This document shows, piece by piece, positions 39,056-52,943 of a stretch of 64,000 nt of DNA (the stretch's first letter is position 1; every line of letters begins with the position of its first letter). Source of the stretch: Pyrocephalus nanus. Lineage: Eukaryota > Chordata > Aves > Passeriformes > Tyrannidae. Position numbers and translations under genes: made by a program. The stretch spans positions 14,134,001 to 14,198,000 of the forward strand of contig CM076264.1 of the NCBI GenBank assembly GCA_038380795.1. The letters run 5' to 3'. A model generated the notes under the pieces. The model made no database searches, was not told the DNA's origin, and was given only the letters and a program-made list of their open reading frames with translations.

Positions 39056-42000
39056 TGGGGAAAGAGCAAAAAATACTGGGGAAAAACAAAAAATACTAGA
39101 CTGAAGATCTTAGTAAGTGACATAATATTAAGACATAACATGAAGACATTTGGTTTGTGGAAAACATTGTCACTTTCTGTTGATAAGAGCCTGCTGTTTA
39201 ATTAAATGTCCCAAAGGAGCTGTTCTTCTAAGCAACTGGTCTCCTCGCAGTCAAGGGGCTGGTCAGAAACGGAAATATTGAGAAGGAACCAACGAGCTTT
39301 TGTTAAATGCAAATGAAAACTATAAGAGAAGACAAAGAGCAGAGGTTTTTAAGTAACTTCTCTTTTCGTGTTGGAAACTTGACACCAACAGAAGAGATCA
39401 TCTTTTAACACAGATTTGACCTAGTTTCTATTGCTAAAACTGTTTGGAAAACAAAAATGTCAAAATCAATTGTTATTATCTATGTTGGAAGGATCAAGTC
39501 GACAAAAAGCACTTCAAAAGGGGCATTACCTTTTCTGAGTTGATGGCAATTGGAAGCAAAGGATCTTGAATGTTTATGGGTCAGTGTTCTGATGGATAAG
39601 TCAGAAGCTGACAGGATACTTAGCTGATATCAAATCACACTAGAGAACAGCATGACCTATGCCTTACCCACCACATATAGGGAAAGCACTGCTGTACTGA
39701 GTGAATTTCAATCTGAGTGACATATGCTGAAGGTCTCATGCTGCCAGTGTTAAAATGTACTTCAAATTTCAAAATATTTAAAATGTCAGTTTCCTAACTC
39801 AAAAAGTGTTGCACCCAACACAGAGGAATTCTATATTAGACCTCATCTTGTCAGATAAAAAGGAATTGATCACAGAACTAAAAATTAGCCATAGCTTAGG
39901 TGTAACTGATAATGATTTGATCACATTTTTTATGTGCAAACAGAATCAAGTCCAAACCAATAATATATATATTTAATACTTTGAAAGGGCTAATTTTATA
40001 AAGGTGAATACTATTATGAGGCAATTCTATAGTAATACTATGAGGTAATTCTGTTGGGAGAAAGAATTTAATCTGAAATGGGAGAATGATAACTGGAAAG
40101 CGTTTAAGGATTTTAGTGCAGATAACACATAGCCATAATCCCACATTTGCTGAAAAAACAGGGTAGTTTACAAGGCAAACATCTGTGAAACAGAATTAAA
40201 AATGTGGTATCATACATGTACACTGAAAGCTAGGAATTGTAGAAAATTACTGTGGGAAGTAAAAGGTTATAAGGGAAATACACATAAGGTCAACAGAATT
40301 AAAACGAGAAACATGGAAGGGTTTTGCAAGTATAGAACACAGAAAATGATCTGAATAGTGAGAAGACCCTATTAAGGGATGAAGTTGACAGATTTAAACA
40401 TAATTAGTGGCAAACTTTGGATGTTAAATATATACATATTCCTTCTGTGCATTTGGGTAGATGGCAGCTGCTGTAATTATGTTGTATAGTATTGAGGAGT
40501 TGTTTTCTGTTCAAATGATAATGTAGGAGGATGGTTCAACTTCAGTTACTGAAAGAAAACTGGCATTAGAGAATTTGGAATGAACATGTCATGAAGTTGG
40601 ATGCACCATCAATATTCATATTGAGAAGTTTTGGGGACACTAAGACTTTGTTAAGGAGGACAAAGCTAGTATTATTCCAATACCTTAAAAGATTAAATGG
40701 GATAATAATAGTTTACCATTGTGACATTGGTCACAGGCAAAATGCAGAGTAGCCAATATAAAACTCAGTTAACAAATAATTTAAAAGAAGACAGATAATT
40801 CCAGTTAGCATGGGCTTCTGCTGAAAAAGCTCCATCCTGGCAGAAAAATAGAGCCTGGCAAATAGACTTTGTTTTCTTAATGAGGCTGCAGGTTTCACTT
40901 GTTGATGTAATTTAATCAGAGTGAAGCATTTGACTTATTATCATTTGGCTTTTTGGATGAAACACTGCAACGACACAGTTATTTGTATCCTGTACATAAG
41001 CTTACAAAGAAAACTTGGAAAAACTGAAAAGATAAACCAGCAGATTTAAAATTACTGGTAATATTCTGGAATGAGATCTGAAATACTTCACAAGCAGACA
41101 TTTACACCATGGCTACATCTTCTGTGTTAAACATATATAATTCATTTGACTTGGAAGCAAAGTAAGAATTTTTTTTTTATGGAGATGTGTTCAAAGGATC
41201 CTGCATGCCAAACAATATGTAACTTAGAGAGAACACTCTTTAGCAAAGAATCAAAGGCATTCTAAATCTATATAGTAATATGAAGAGGCAGTAGCCTTTC
41301 TGTGGTTAAGGATGAAACCAACTTCTATTACAGTGCTGTGTTGTAACATCAGTATAATTGGGCTAGAAATGTTTGGCCTGCAAGTCCTGAAGGGAAAGGC
41401 TGTCTGTGCATGGAAAAAAAAAATTCAATTGTTAACACTTTTTGTTCCTATAATTAGAAGAGCTTCTCTTCCAATTCTGTAAGCAGTGATAATGTCCAAG
41501 GAAGGGTAATATTTTATAGCAGATACGCTTTGCAAAAGCTGTGTGAAGAATTAATTTGTTTGAGTAAATTTGAGTCTCAGATATTGGCATATTCAAAATG
41601 TAACCCAAAGAGGCAAAAAGTGCAATGTGTTGATCATTTTGAATAGCTGGTATCCTTAGGAAATGTCTGTGCATCTTTAATGGTTACATGAGAAAGAAAT
41701 TGCTAAATAAAGTGTTTAACTATGGCAATGCCCAAAACTTACCAGAATATATCTGGATATTCTTCAATACTGAATACTTGAGCATTGCTCATAAAAAAAA
41801 GAAAGTGTTTTGATTCCTGACTAGCTGTCCATCCTTGGTCCTTGGTAGTTTTGATTTTCCTATAACTTGTTAACATATCCAGTGGAGAAAAAAAACCTAA
41901 AACTGAACTGTCCCCATTACTCCACTTCAGAGGGAAGGAAGGAGATGATTTGATGAAGACTAAAGTTCTCATGGAGAAAAACATGAAGGGGAAATTAAAA

Positions 42001-45000
42001 AAAAAACAACAGGGGACTGAAGGGTGGCAACACTGAGCATGCTACCAGGCAGCAGTCAGTGTACAAAGAGGTACAGACTGCATGAAAAATACAAAAGCTG
42101 TGTGCAGCAGGTGTGATGATATGACAGGCTGGTAAAACAGAAATAATCCCTGAATTTGCCAGGATTTTTTTAGTCAAGCTCCCTCTTCCACCACACCCAG
42201 TGTAAAAAGGAGCTGAGGGAGAAGATTCTGCAACTCTCTGAGACCCTGGGTGCCATATTAAGGTAGGTACTGATGTGGCATGAACTTTGACCAAAAGTTG
42301 ACTGCGGTACAACGGTTGTTTTTCATGACAAGGGAAATACACAAAAACCAAGAAAACCAGAGAACTTACAAGGAAAGATTCTGTAAGGTTTGCAATCAAC
42401 ACTTCTAAATTTTCAATGTTTTGTGTGATGTTTCTTTAAAGCCAAATAACAGGAAGTCTGTCATCTCTCAAAACAGATTGTCTTTCCCTAAAATGATATA
42501 TTTTTCCTATGCATCTTTTCCTTATATATGTGACAGGTAAACAGCATTTCTACCTTTCTGATATTCCTATGGTAGTGAAAAATGTACTCACTCTTCTAAG
42601 TAATTATCATAGGCCAAGTACCACCAGAAGTAGTTTTCTCTCTCTAACACACAGAGGACGCTTCCCCAGGTACATTATAATGGTTTTGTTCCACAGCAGA
42701 ATCTCCAAAACCATATTTATGTACCTCACTCGTATACTCTGCACATGATATGCCTTGTACTTCTGAGATGAGCCTGTGGATTTTGTGGATCAGTATGGAG
42801 CCCAGGTCTGCCATGTGTGGATCAGCTGCTTTGTTGGTAGGTACTGGTGATGCTGCAAAACTTGCTGGTCAGGTACCAGCATGAAACTAGGACTTGAAGA
42901 AGGAAGCGGAGTAAAAACAGAGCTCTCCCAAATAGGGGTCCTGGTACACGCAGTAATTAGCCAAGGAAGGCTGTGCCAGGCAAGATCTGGCACTGCTCTT
43001 TTTTACAGCTGAATAGAAAAGTTCCTTTTCCCACAAGAGTAATCTCTTTTACTTTCAGAGGCAGCAGGAATACACAACTGAGTTGGAGGACTTGCCTCTG
43101 ATTTTTTTTTCTTTACAGAAAATGCATATTTTGATCTGAATAACCAGTATCATATTGACTAAAGATTTCCGCTGTTTTTCTAATGCAGCACTTGCAACCT
43201 CTTTAACCAGCTTCAGCAATGTCTCTACATCATGTCTCTCCTTTCCCAGCTTTCTGTTTGAGTGACAAGACAGAGGCAGCAGTGCTGATGAAGATCAAAC
43301 AAACTTACAGTGTGAAAATTACTATAAGGATCTCTAGTCTTGCTACTCATTATATACATATTATGCATCGATATACTAGATCATTGTCAAGTTCCATTGA
43401 TGGCATAACTGGATTCAGGGTAACCTAACACGTCTCAGAAGTGTCTAAATCAGTATTTCTATAACCTGAGAGATGTGTACAGCATATACAAATGTGTTGT
43501 ACAAAGGTTTTATTGGCATTTGTTTGAGAGCACCTAATAAACTTACTCATGAATGATGAAGTTGCAAATAGTGCTGCTTTCCAACACTCATGCTCTTAAG
43601 TCTTTTATATCATGCCATTGCAGGCCCTATGTTCTACGTGCATTACAAAAAAACTGCCCCAGCATGCATTTTACCCCCACTGCCTTTCCCACTTCCCTCT
43701 ACGATAAACTGAAATTTATCCCACCAATATCTCCTCCTGGTTCTATGGTAATGCTTGCTTATTTCATGTATTAGTACTCACAGATTTATAGGTCTGCATC
43801 AGATAGATTTTCACCTACTGAAACATTTGTCAACTTACTTGTTTTGCCTTCTTTTGAAAGCTGTCTAGAAAGATTTATATAAAAAGTTAATCAAACTACA
43901 TCACTGACTCAGCCCATCAGTACAACTTTTTCATCACCATAACAATATCTCTGTGACATCTAGCTTATCATCATGAATTATGGGGGAAAGGATAAACAAC
44001 CCATTAAGAAATTAAAGTCCCACAAAGGTGCAGTTTGATAAAGGATAAAAAAAACCCACGGGGTATGTATAATAAAACCTCTCTCCCCTGAAGAGTGATT
44101 GTTATCTTTCTTTCATGAGCGTCAAAGACCTGGAGCTTCTCAGTGCCTCAGGCAAGTGAGTTTGAAGGTCTCCTTCATGATTGAATGGGAAATTGTAATC
44201 AGAATTAGGTTATGACTGTTTATCCTATAGAGCATTTAAAAAATGTTTTATGTGTAGAACTGATATTACTAACTGTTAGAAAAAGCCACTGTAATCACGT
44301 TTAGAAAACTTTGCCATGTTTTCTGTGTTCAGTGTGTCATTGTCTGTTTATTTTGGTGTATGCTGGGTCAAGCTGTTTCATGGAGAACTGAGCTAAATAG
44401 TTTTGATACATTCATTTGTATAGTCTTCATTCTGCAATAAATGTAAGCTTGTGTAAAAGAACAGTGACTTACAGATAAAGATGTCTTTACAACCCCAAGA
44501 GAAATAAGTTATTCTTAAATAACTTTTCATTTCCTGAGACAAAATATGCTGCCAGTATCCTTACTGCACAGCAATTAGTTAAGCCTTTCCTTATCCTAAT
44601 AGAAGACAGCAGTATTTACAGCCTTTCAGATTCCTCTGAGTGACTTTCATGATGCTGTATATGATATAACCTGTGGTTGAATGAGAATGTAACTAAATCA
44701 AAGGAGGTGCAATCAAAATTAATGCCTTAAGTCACAACAATAAAAATATCCTGTACATTTTTCTTTCTTGTGTGAGAGATTATACTTAAATAAGTGAAAA
44801 AAATAATTTGAGATGATAAGAAAGATTACCAGTAAGAGGTGTTGGTATTAAGCTGGCTGATGAATAATTTTTTTCCCCAGTAAGTTGAAACTCAACAGTT
44901 TTGCACTTGGTCTCTGTAGATTGTTTATTCTGACTTGCTATTGTCTTTATTGTTTTCTAGTTCTGGTCACACCCGTTGATGGCCTCTCATCTAAAACACC

Positions 45001-48000
45001 GACACAGACAAGCAACTACGCATTATTTACAGGTCACATTTTGATGATGGAGCTTGTGTGCACTACTGCAGTGTAAATGATAAATAACAATATGTTAACT
45101 ACATAGAATAGATGTCTTTTGAGGTCAGGAGATCTAAAATTCTTTTTCTAGATGACTTCTGGAACACTGTCAGCAAGAGCCTGCATTGCCTTTGGCCTGT
45201 TCTCTGTCAGCTTATGATTTATAGAATGTATTCAGGTGGGAGAGTACCCAGCTGGGAGAAGCTCACCTACATTTTAAATGCTTTCCTATTGAGGTTCATA
45301 GCTTAAAGTAGCAGGAGTGCAAAAGGCATAGAAGGGTCATGTCTAGGAAAATGATGTGTTGTGGTTGTTGCATAGTCTTGAGACAACATTTAGGTGCGTC
45401 ATGCCACAGATGGTTCAGATACTTTGGGTTCTGTATGTTAGGTGATTAACAGATGTTTATGCTCTACTGTGTAAACTGTTTTCTGTCCACAAGGCTAAGA
45501 AATGTTGCTCTTGTTTTTGGTATAATAGATGTTTAAATTGAACTTTGGAGATTTGGAAATGAAAAGCACTTTGTAAGCACACCCTTTACGTTAAGTATTG
45601 GGTACTTACCTCCAAACTGAACTTAAAATTATGCATTGTGATAAACCTGTGCATCATTCTAATATAATTTTGTCATAATGTCCTTACCAAGTTGTTTTGT
45701 GGAAGTTTCTGATACAACAGATTGTTTGTTGTTATCAACCAGCCACAAAAGTGATACTGAAATTCTAATGGAGGCTATTTTAACATTCCCTATAAATGAC
45801 ATGAATATAGGCTTCATTTATTAATTGTAGCTGATTAGCCACAAGGCAAACATTTAATTAAACCTTGAGAGACAATAACATTGCACATAAATTATCCATT
45901 TAAGAGCACATAGGTCTTTCTATTTCATTAAAAATTGTTTAGCCAATAACCACACATCTTAAGCTCAATCTGTGTTTGCAAGGATTTGAAGTAAAAAAAT
46001 TCCCTAGTGCATTGTTGTTTTATTTCAGACATTTAATTCTTGATGTGTTTTGATTTGTATTTACTTATCACTTGTTCATGCTGTTTTCCTGATTAGTGAG
46101 ACTGCCACTCAAATCATGGATTGACAATTGATTTAAAAAGTCCTACCAAATTATTTAATTTTAAAAATATTTCAAAATAGTCTAAAAGGTATGTTAAGAG
46201 CTCATGGTATTCAGCAAAGCAAAAATCAAAACAAATACGTTGTTATATTGCTATATATTGAAGGCTTCTGTTCTGAATTATTTTTGTCCAAGGCAGCTAT
46301 TTTCTGTTCTATTACTGAGATGTAATTTTTTTCCCTACAAGAATATGTGCTCATTGTTTTGTACGTTTTTCTGAACACTGACATTATATTAAATGTGTGT
46401 TTAGATGCACGCAGCAAGATGACTGCTTAAGAAAATGTTACATGAGTTGTAAATCCAATTTGCTCTAAAAGCCCTCCTACCTTCCATGAGTTTGAACAGA
46501 TCATTATCACCTTTTTGAAGTAACTTCAAAAAGTGAGAACACGCTTAAAACACTCATGGTCAGCCATAAGCTTTGTGGGCAGGTTATTTCTCTTCAGCAT
46601 GTTTTCTACCCATACATTTTCTGAATAATGTAGACTGAGGCACAGAAATCTGACAAACAGGTGAGAAAAATAAAAACCTCGTAAACAGAAAAATTGTTTT
46701 GATAATGTAGTGCATGGATTCTTATTTCATATGATTTAAAAACTTAGAGCTCAAGCTCGAAGTTATAAGAACTTGATACTAAATTCTCTTTCACTATCCT
46801 GTGGTAGTATATAAGGAGCTTAGGGAAGCCCAGGAAGACTTTCCTTCAGTGTATTTATATTTATAGAAAAAAATTACAGAAGTATCAAACAAATTTTTGT
46901 GTCTCAGATATTGCAAATATTTTCTGAAAATAAGTCAGAGGAGATTCATATAAATGTTAATGCCAGTTCATATGCATGCCACCTTCTTTACCTGGCTTTT
47001 GTCTGTGTAGACAATACTCACAGAGCAGAAATCTTGCCTCTCTGTTTTCAAAGTGGCTTATTTTTCAGAGTACTGGGAAAACAGTTACTGCTCGATTGTG
47101 AGATGAAAGCACTTCTGAAAATCAGTCTGGTGAGGTATTACCAACACTTTGCAAATAATTACTGCTACTACTAAGACGTTGAAACTAGACAAGCTGCTCT
47201 TTCTTGTAACAGAATTGTTTTTGAAAAAATTTGCCTAATTTAAGTATATGAACACCACCTAGGGAGCTAATATGACTAAACCTCTTAGGTGAGATAGGCT
47301 CTCTAATATCCCAAGCTAGCCTCTTCCCTTCAAGTTTAGGGATACACTACGTGACTTATTTCCTCACCTTTTTTTTTTTCCCCTTTTCCCATTTTATTTT
47401 TGGTTTGGAAAGCAGAGGAGAAAACATCTAGAAATCAATTATCAAATAAAAGCAAGCAGACAAAAATAAAGCATACCAAAATCCAAAAGCTGAAATACGG
47501 TAGATTTGCACAACTGCCTGTGAAGTTAAATGTAGGTTACTACATTCATGTACAAAGATATTTAGATGGCAAATGGAAACTCACTGCTGTGAAGCACATC
47601 ACATTCATATATAATTGAAGCACCCGAGAGTAAAATACTGAGGCACAATAGGTGACAACTGATAAAAACAAGAGAAGAAGTATAAAACAGGATACAAAAC
47701 TCTGGGGAGTACAGAGAATATCTAACACAGGCTGAAGAATCTACAATAACTGTATCTAAATTACCAGATAATACAAAAATAATAACTGAACAGATAAAGC
47801 CAGAGAATTCAGTGAAGTGCTGCTGTTGGAATGATACATTACTGGAATCAGAAACTTTTGCCTGATTTTCTTCACTACCATGCAAAGAGAAGAAAGACTT
47901 TTAACTTGCTGCAAGATGTCCAGAACAGGGAAGCAGGAGTTTCCCAGCAAAAGCCACTGTCCCCATGTCTCTGGAAGAACAGCTTCACTCACTCTTTATG

Positions 48001-51000
48001 GATCTGCCTTAAAATCAAGTGTTCCCAGATGGAAGTGACATTTACTGTCCCCAGGTCTGCAGGGATGTCTAGGTTAATAAACTCAAGTTAATATTGGTCC
48101 ACTCTAGCCTTACCCTTTTTCCACTTGCCTATCAAGTTTCCCTCTCTGGAAATCATAGTTTAGAGCCATAAATCCTAAAAAAGACATATTGCTATGCTAA
48201 GAGCTGAACTTGGATTTACGTGCAGTTGCAGTAGGCTTTGCCGTAAATGTCTTTGCCTTGTGGTGGCCACATGGCCAAAATTGTTGAGTCACATTCTTCT
48301 CTAATGTGAAACAGAAGTTTGTGTCAGACAGTTTCTCATGAATTAGGCTTTATGAGACCACACTGTTTATTGAAAACAAATGTTCCTGGCATTCTTCTGT
48401 GGACAAACGTCACACTATAGTAATTGTAGTAGACATACACATAGCATTTTTATACCAGTATCCTCAGGTGCAGAGAATTCAGGCATATTGCCTACCTCTC
48501 TCTATCCTAACCATCATTTTGACAAATCATACCGTTGCTTTGAATTTTAAATCTCTCAGCTCCAGAAAGAAGAGAGGATGATGCTAAAGGCTGCTTTTCT
48601 TGGGACTTGACCATGAATTCAAAACCTTCATAACAATTCATTACCTTTATGTCATAACAACATCAGTCTTTAGCTTTGTCTTAAATGTTGCCACATATGT
48701 GTTTTTTCAGGGTGATTAATGATAATTTGTTTGAACAATGTTGTTTAAACACTCTGAGCTAAGTACATAGTATCTCTATCTGGAAACAAGCTGAACTGAA
48801 ATTGTAGTTTACCAACAGAGCTCAGCTGGGAGATAGATTATGGCAATGTTTAAGAGAATAATTGGAGTTTACTGCAAGAAAGATTGGAAGCTAATGTCTA
48901 TAATGAAATTCCATGTTATCTCCTCCTGGATGATACACTGTAATGTCAGCACCCATCTGTCTTGGATTTGTTGAGAGGAATTTCTGGTCTCCAAAACTCA
49001 GTACAGAGGATTCATCCAGGATGTACCTGTGTCTCTGTTCACTGAAGGGCAGTAATAGCTGGTAAAGTCATAGGACAATAACTCAAAAATTGGAGTGTCT
49101 CTGCTGGGGACACAATGGAAGGAGCTAGCTAGAGCTGCTCAGTCTGAGAGGGGAAAGGGTTCAGATGCATATTTGGAACTGGGTGCAGAATGAATGCACT
49201 GCTAAACCAAGGAGGAAAAGAAAAATGGCTTAGGAGAGTGGTGTTGGATAACAAGTTCGGGAATCAACAAAATTCCTTCTATCTGCTTTGCAGAGCCAGC
49301 CTTTTCTGCCATAGCAACTTTAGAAGTTCAGGGTTAACAACCTTGCATAATGTAGTCTTATAATCCCCTAAACTGTAATCTTATAATCACCTAATTTTGT
49401 AATTTTAACAGCCACCATCTTGTCTGCCATGTGAACTTTGCATATGAATTCTCACTAAGGCCTCACAGTGAATCCTTATCCACCTGAGCAGAGTTTAGGC
49501 ATTGCCTTCCAGTCTCAGTACACAGTCCTAACACGCAGTTTCCCTGTCTTGCACACTCCCCTGAGAGCTGGGTCCCTGCTATCCAACCAGGAAGGAGTCT
49601 TTACAAAGACAAGCTCCACAGGAGCCTTCAGGAATTCAGCACTTCTTTTCTCAGTTGCAAATTAGTTGGCATAGGTTCTGAAAGTACCATGGCAGAGAAT
49701 CTGATGACTGAAGTGTATGAAATACAGGCATTGCAGAGATCCTGCCTTGATTTTTACAGCGTACAGAGCTGGACAAAAATGTTATCTGAGGCAGTTATCT
49801 GGCTTGTTTCTAAAGAGCTGGTCATTATCCTTCCTTGTGCCTCATGTTTTCCTTCAAGTATTGGTGTTCCTTTCTCTCATTTACAGCTAATTCTTGGTTC
49901 TTTCTTGAACTCATGGCAAAATGGACCTTATTCCTATGAGAGCAGTCATTTCTGCTGTCTCTATCTCAGTATATTCTTCTCAGTATTTTTATATCATCTC
50001 TTGAAGAAGACAAAATTCTCAATCCACACACATAGGGAGTAGGCAACCAGCGCAGCACAACATGCAAAAACACTGGCAGGCACACCCAGAAATGCAGGTC
50101 ATGCTGCTTATGGCACAGTCATATCCACAAGGAAGTTAAATAAGAGTTATGTATTTAGTTTTTCCCAGGAAAGATTTAGTCAAGAAACATTCATCTCTAA
50201 TCACTCATTTATGTACACAAAAACACATCATGACACCACTTACAATGTGTGGTAAAGGCAGTGGGAAAGATAGGATATCAACATAAAATTGTGGATGGCT
50301 TATAAAATAAAATTAAGCAAAATTAATTAAATAATGAAATAAAATGAAAATCACACTTGTGCTCATATACAGTCACTAGTGGCTTAATGGAACAATTTTG
50401 ACTTAAGCTTTTGAAATCTTTGCAGAGTATCTCTTTCAGTTGTAAGTGAAGAAGCTCTAACCACACATGCCTATCAGTCTTAAAAGATTCTGTTTAGTTA
50501 AACAGCTCCTTATCCAAAAATTTGGTATTGTTTTTAAAAGGTGAAATAATGTCTTGTTATTATAAGGCCAATAACTGGCAAGATAGAAAAGCAGTGAAGC
50601 AAGTCTTCAGAAAAAATTTACTTTCTGTTTATATCTTTGAAGCTGTCAGCTGTGTTTTCACTAATTAATAATAATGTATCATAGAATAAATAGAGGTGTT
50701 ATACTTTTTTATTCTTTCATAGTTGAAGCAGAGGATAAATATAGATGATAATTGTATGCGTCATTTGAAAGTTATATGAATTAATTACTGTTAATTTTCT
50801 TGTGGGTTAAAATAGTTTTGGCATTGTAAATTATATTTACCTGTACAAATCAAGCATTTCTCCTCCTTTTAAAAATACTACTACAGGATTTCTGTAGTAT
50901 TGTTTTAAGACTATAAGTAACAATAGCAATACTGCAGTTTGCAGTAATTACTGTAGAATACTGTTTCTTATAAAGGTGACACTTTCCATCATATTTCACT

Positions 51001-51385
51001 CAGTAAAATTCAGTTTTTTCACATTTTAAAATTAATGTGCTGTAAGGTAAACATGTAAATATTCAAGTGAAAAGATAGAATTATGCAGATAGAGAAACAA
51101 GTGTGAAAATCTAGACTTCCATATCTATGTTTATATAATCTGCATTTCAACATGATGCTACTATAAAAGGGTGAGAAAGCCTTCAAATTTTTCGGGATGG
51201 GGATCTTAGTAATAAGGCAGAAAGTGGTAGCTAATGCTGAGAAACAGAAAAATACCCAAATGAGAATATGTAGATCTAAACTGCTATATAGAAAATATGG
51301 GGTATTAGGAAGTGGTTTTATTCTTTGATAGACACCTGAGTTATAATCCATAATTAGTAATCACCAATCTAATTAGTTTTGCCTG
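39056..51385. other. Intergenic DNA upstream of TTC29, no gene recognised
   Basis: 12.3 kb of AT-rich sequence. I see small imperfect tandem repeats (a 20-bp unit near 39068-39099; a unit of about 22 bp near 40009-40055) and AT-rich stretches dense in homeodomain-like TAATTA/ATTAAT motifs around 45780-46180 and 50640-50990. Open frames of up to 135 codons (41995-42402 minus; 49689-50042 plus, which has a good ATG context) show no recognisable domain and no convincing splice partners. Confidence 0.6.
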
Positions 51386-51913
51386 TGCCATGGTTTAATC
51401 TGAGCAAGCAGCTGCTCACTCACAGCCCCACGAGCAGGATGAGGGAGAGAATGAGAAGGGTAAAAGCCAGAAAACTCATGGGCTGAGATAAAGACTGTTT
51501 GATAAGGAAAGTAACAGCTGTACACAAAAGCAAACCAACACAAGGAGTTCATTCACCACTTCCCAAGGGCAGGCAGGTGCTCAGCTATCTCCAGGAGAGC
51601 AGGGCCTCATCACGCGCAGAGGTTACTTGGAAAGACAAATGCCATTACTCAAAATGTTTCCCCCTTCCCCTTTTTCCTCACCATTTTATATACTAACCCT
51701 GGTGCCATATGGTTCGGAATACCCCTTTGGTCAGATGGGGTCACCTGTCTGGGCTGTCTCCTCCCATCTTCCCATGCAACCCCAACTTCCTTGCCAGCAT
51801 GGCAGTATAAAACATCTCTGCATTATCAACCCAAAGTTCAGCTCAAATACAAAGCACAGCCCCATACCAGCCACTGTGGAGAAAATCCGCTCTTTCCCAC
51901 CCAAAACCAGCAA
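51386..51913 (-). mobile_element. Solo LTR of an endogenous retrovirus
   Basis: A roughly 528-bp unit resembling an LTR family I recall as common in bird genomes: it runs from TGCCATGGTTTAATC through GAGATAAAGACTGTTTGATA, GGAATACCCCTTTGGTCAG, AACATCTCTGCATTATCAAC and AGCCCCATACCAGCCACT to CCAAAACCAGCA. GCCTG flanks it on both sides (51381-51385 and 51914-51918), a 5-bp target duplication as in ERVL-type integrations, although one extra A is then needed inside the right end. No gag/pol remnants adjoin it, so it is a solo LTR left by recombination. Orientation is inferred: the reverse strand carries the polyadenylation-like part toward its 3' end. Overlapping open frames (51627-52139 plus; 51731-51913 minus) are not host genes. 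Confidence 0.75.
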
Positions 51914-52896
51914 GCCTGGCTCACAAACACACTTTCATTCAAAGTTTTCCATGCTTCTGTTATTTTTACTTGCTATTGCAACGATTATTGCATTATTAGT
52001 TGCATTGATAACAGCCAAGTTATTTCACAAGGGGACTCATTTTCCAAATGCCATTCTGGGAATAAAATACTGGTCCCACTGCATGTTTCAGCTCCCAGGA
52101 TTAGGTGGTGTTTGTTCAAATTCAATTTCAAAATTATAAATATATATTCTGATGCTGAGTTGGAGTTGGTCATAATCTTTACAGAAGATAAAACACCTAA
52201 TTGCTTTAATGTTTCTTTATTGTTGGAACTGATTGTACCTTCAGAGTAAATCAGGGAGCAAAAACTGCACCTGTGATTCACTTTCAAGTGCACATGACAT
52301 GATTTATTATACCATCATAGTTAAGGTTATGGACTGTAAGTTAGTCTAAAATAGTGTCTCAGATGTCTTTATATCTAGGAGCTTTCTGCACTGATAAGAG
52401 AGTTCTTGAACACATTGCTTGCTTTTGCATACAGTAATTTTTTCTACTTCAAATAATTCTGCATCTTTCCTGCACATATAGCCATGGTGTGTTAGTCCTT
52501 ATTTTTCTTTTCAAGTATTAGGTCATAAGCAGAATAAAGAGCTGATGTCAGGTGTCAGTTTGCATAACCTTTTTTTGATTCCAGTCTTGTGCTCTGTTCC
52601 CACTGCTTATTCCAGTTACAGCTTTTGAACTTCCTGTTCCCATACAGATAATTGGTATCTTGCACAGCCTTTTTCTATACAGAGTAAATGTGCCATTTTT
52701 GGGTTATAAGTACAATCTACGGTCAGTTTTTATGCAGTATTTGTGCATGTCTTTCCAGAAAGTTTATTTTGATGCTAATTGAGGCCACTGAGGAGCAGAG
52801 AGCCATCAGTAGTAAATTAAAACCTGCAGACAAATCAGATCTGTTACTTCATATTTTTCAAAATGATGACAACTAAATGATATGTGAATAACACAT

Positions 52897-52943
52897 CTTT
52901 GTGTTACTCCCCCCCACTTTGTGTCATCCCCCCCCTCACCCCC
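52897..52943. repeat. C-rich tandem duplication with C7, C8 and C5 runs
   Basis: TTTGTGTTACT plus C7 is followed by TTTGTGTCAT plus C8, then TCA and C5: a duplicated unit of about 19 bp. The minus strand carries G5, G8 and G7 runs capable in principle of forming a G-quadruplex. Confidence 0.7.

Noticed and set aside
38821..39099. 92-codon plus-strand frame
   Set aside because: Lies in the reverse-oriented CR1 element.
41995..42402. 135-codon minus-strand frame
   Set aside because: No recognisable domain and no exon-like boundaries.
49689..50042. 117-codon plus-strand frame with good ATG context (ACCATGG)
   Set aside because: The hydrophobic, Ser/Phe-rich peptide shows no family resemblance; a start context alone is weak evidence in intergenic DNA.
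51627..52249. 170- and 152-codon plus-strand frames
   Set aside because: Both begin inside the solo LTR and run into flanking DNA; not a gene.
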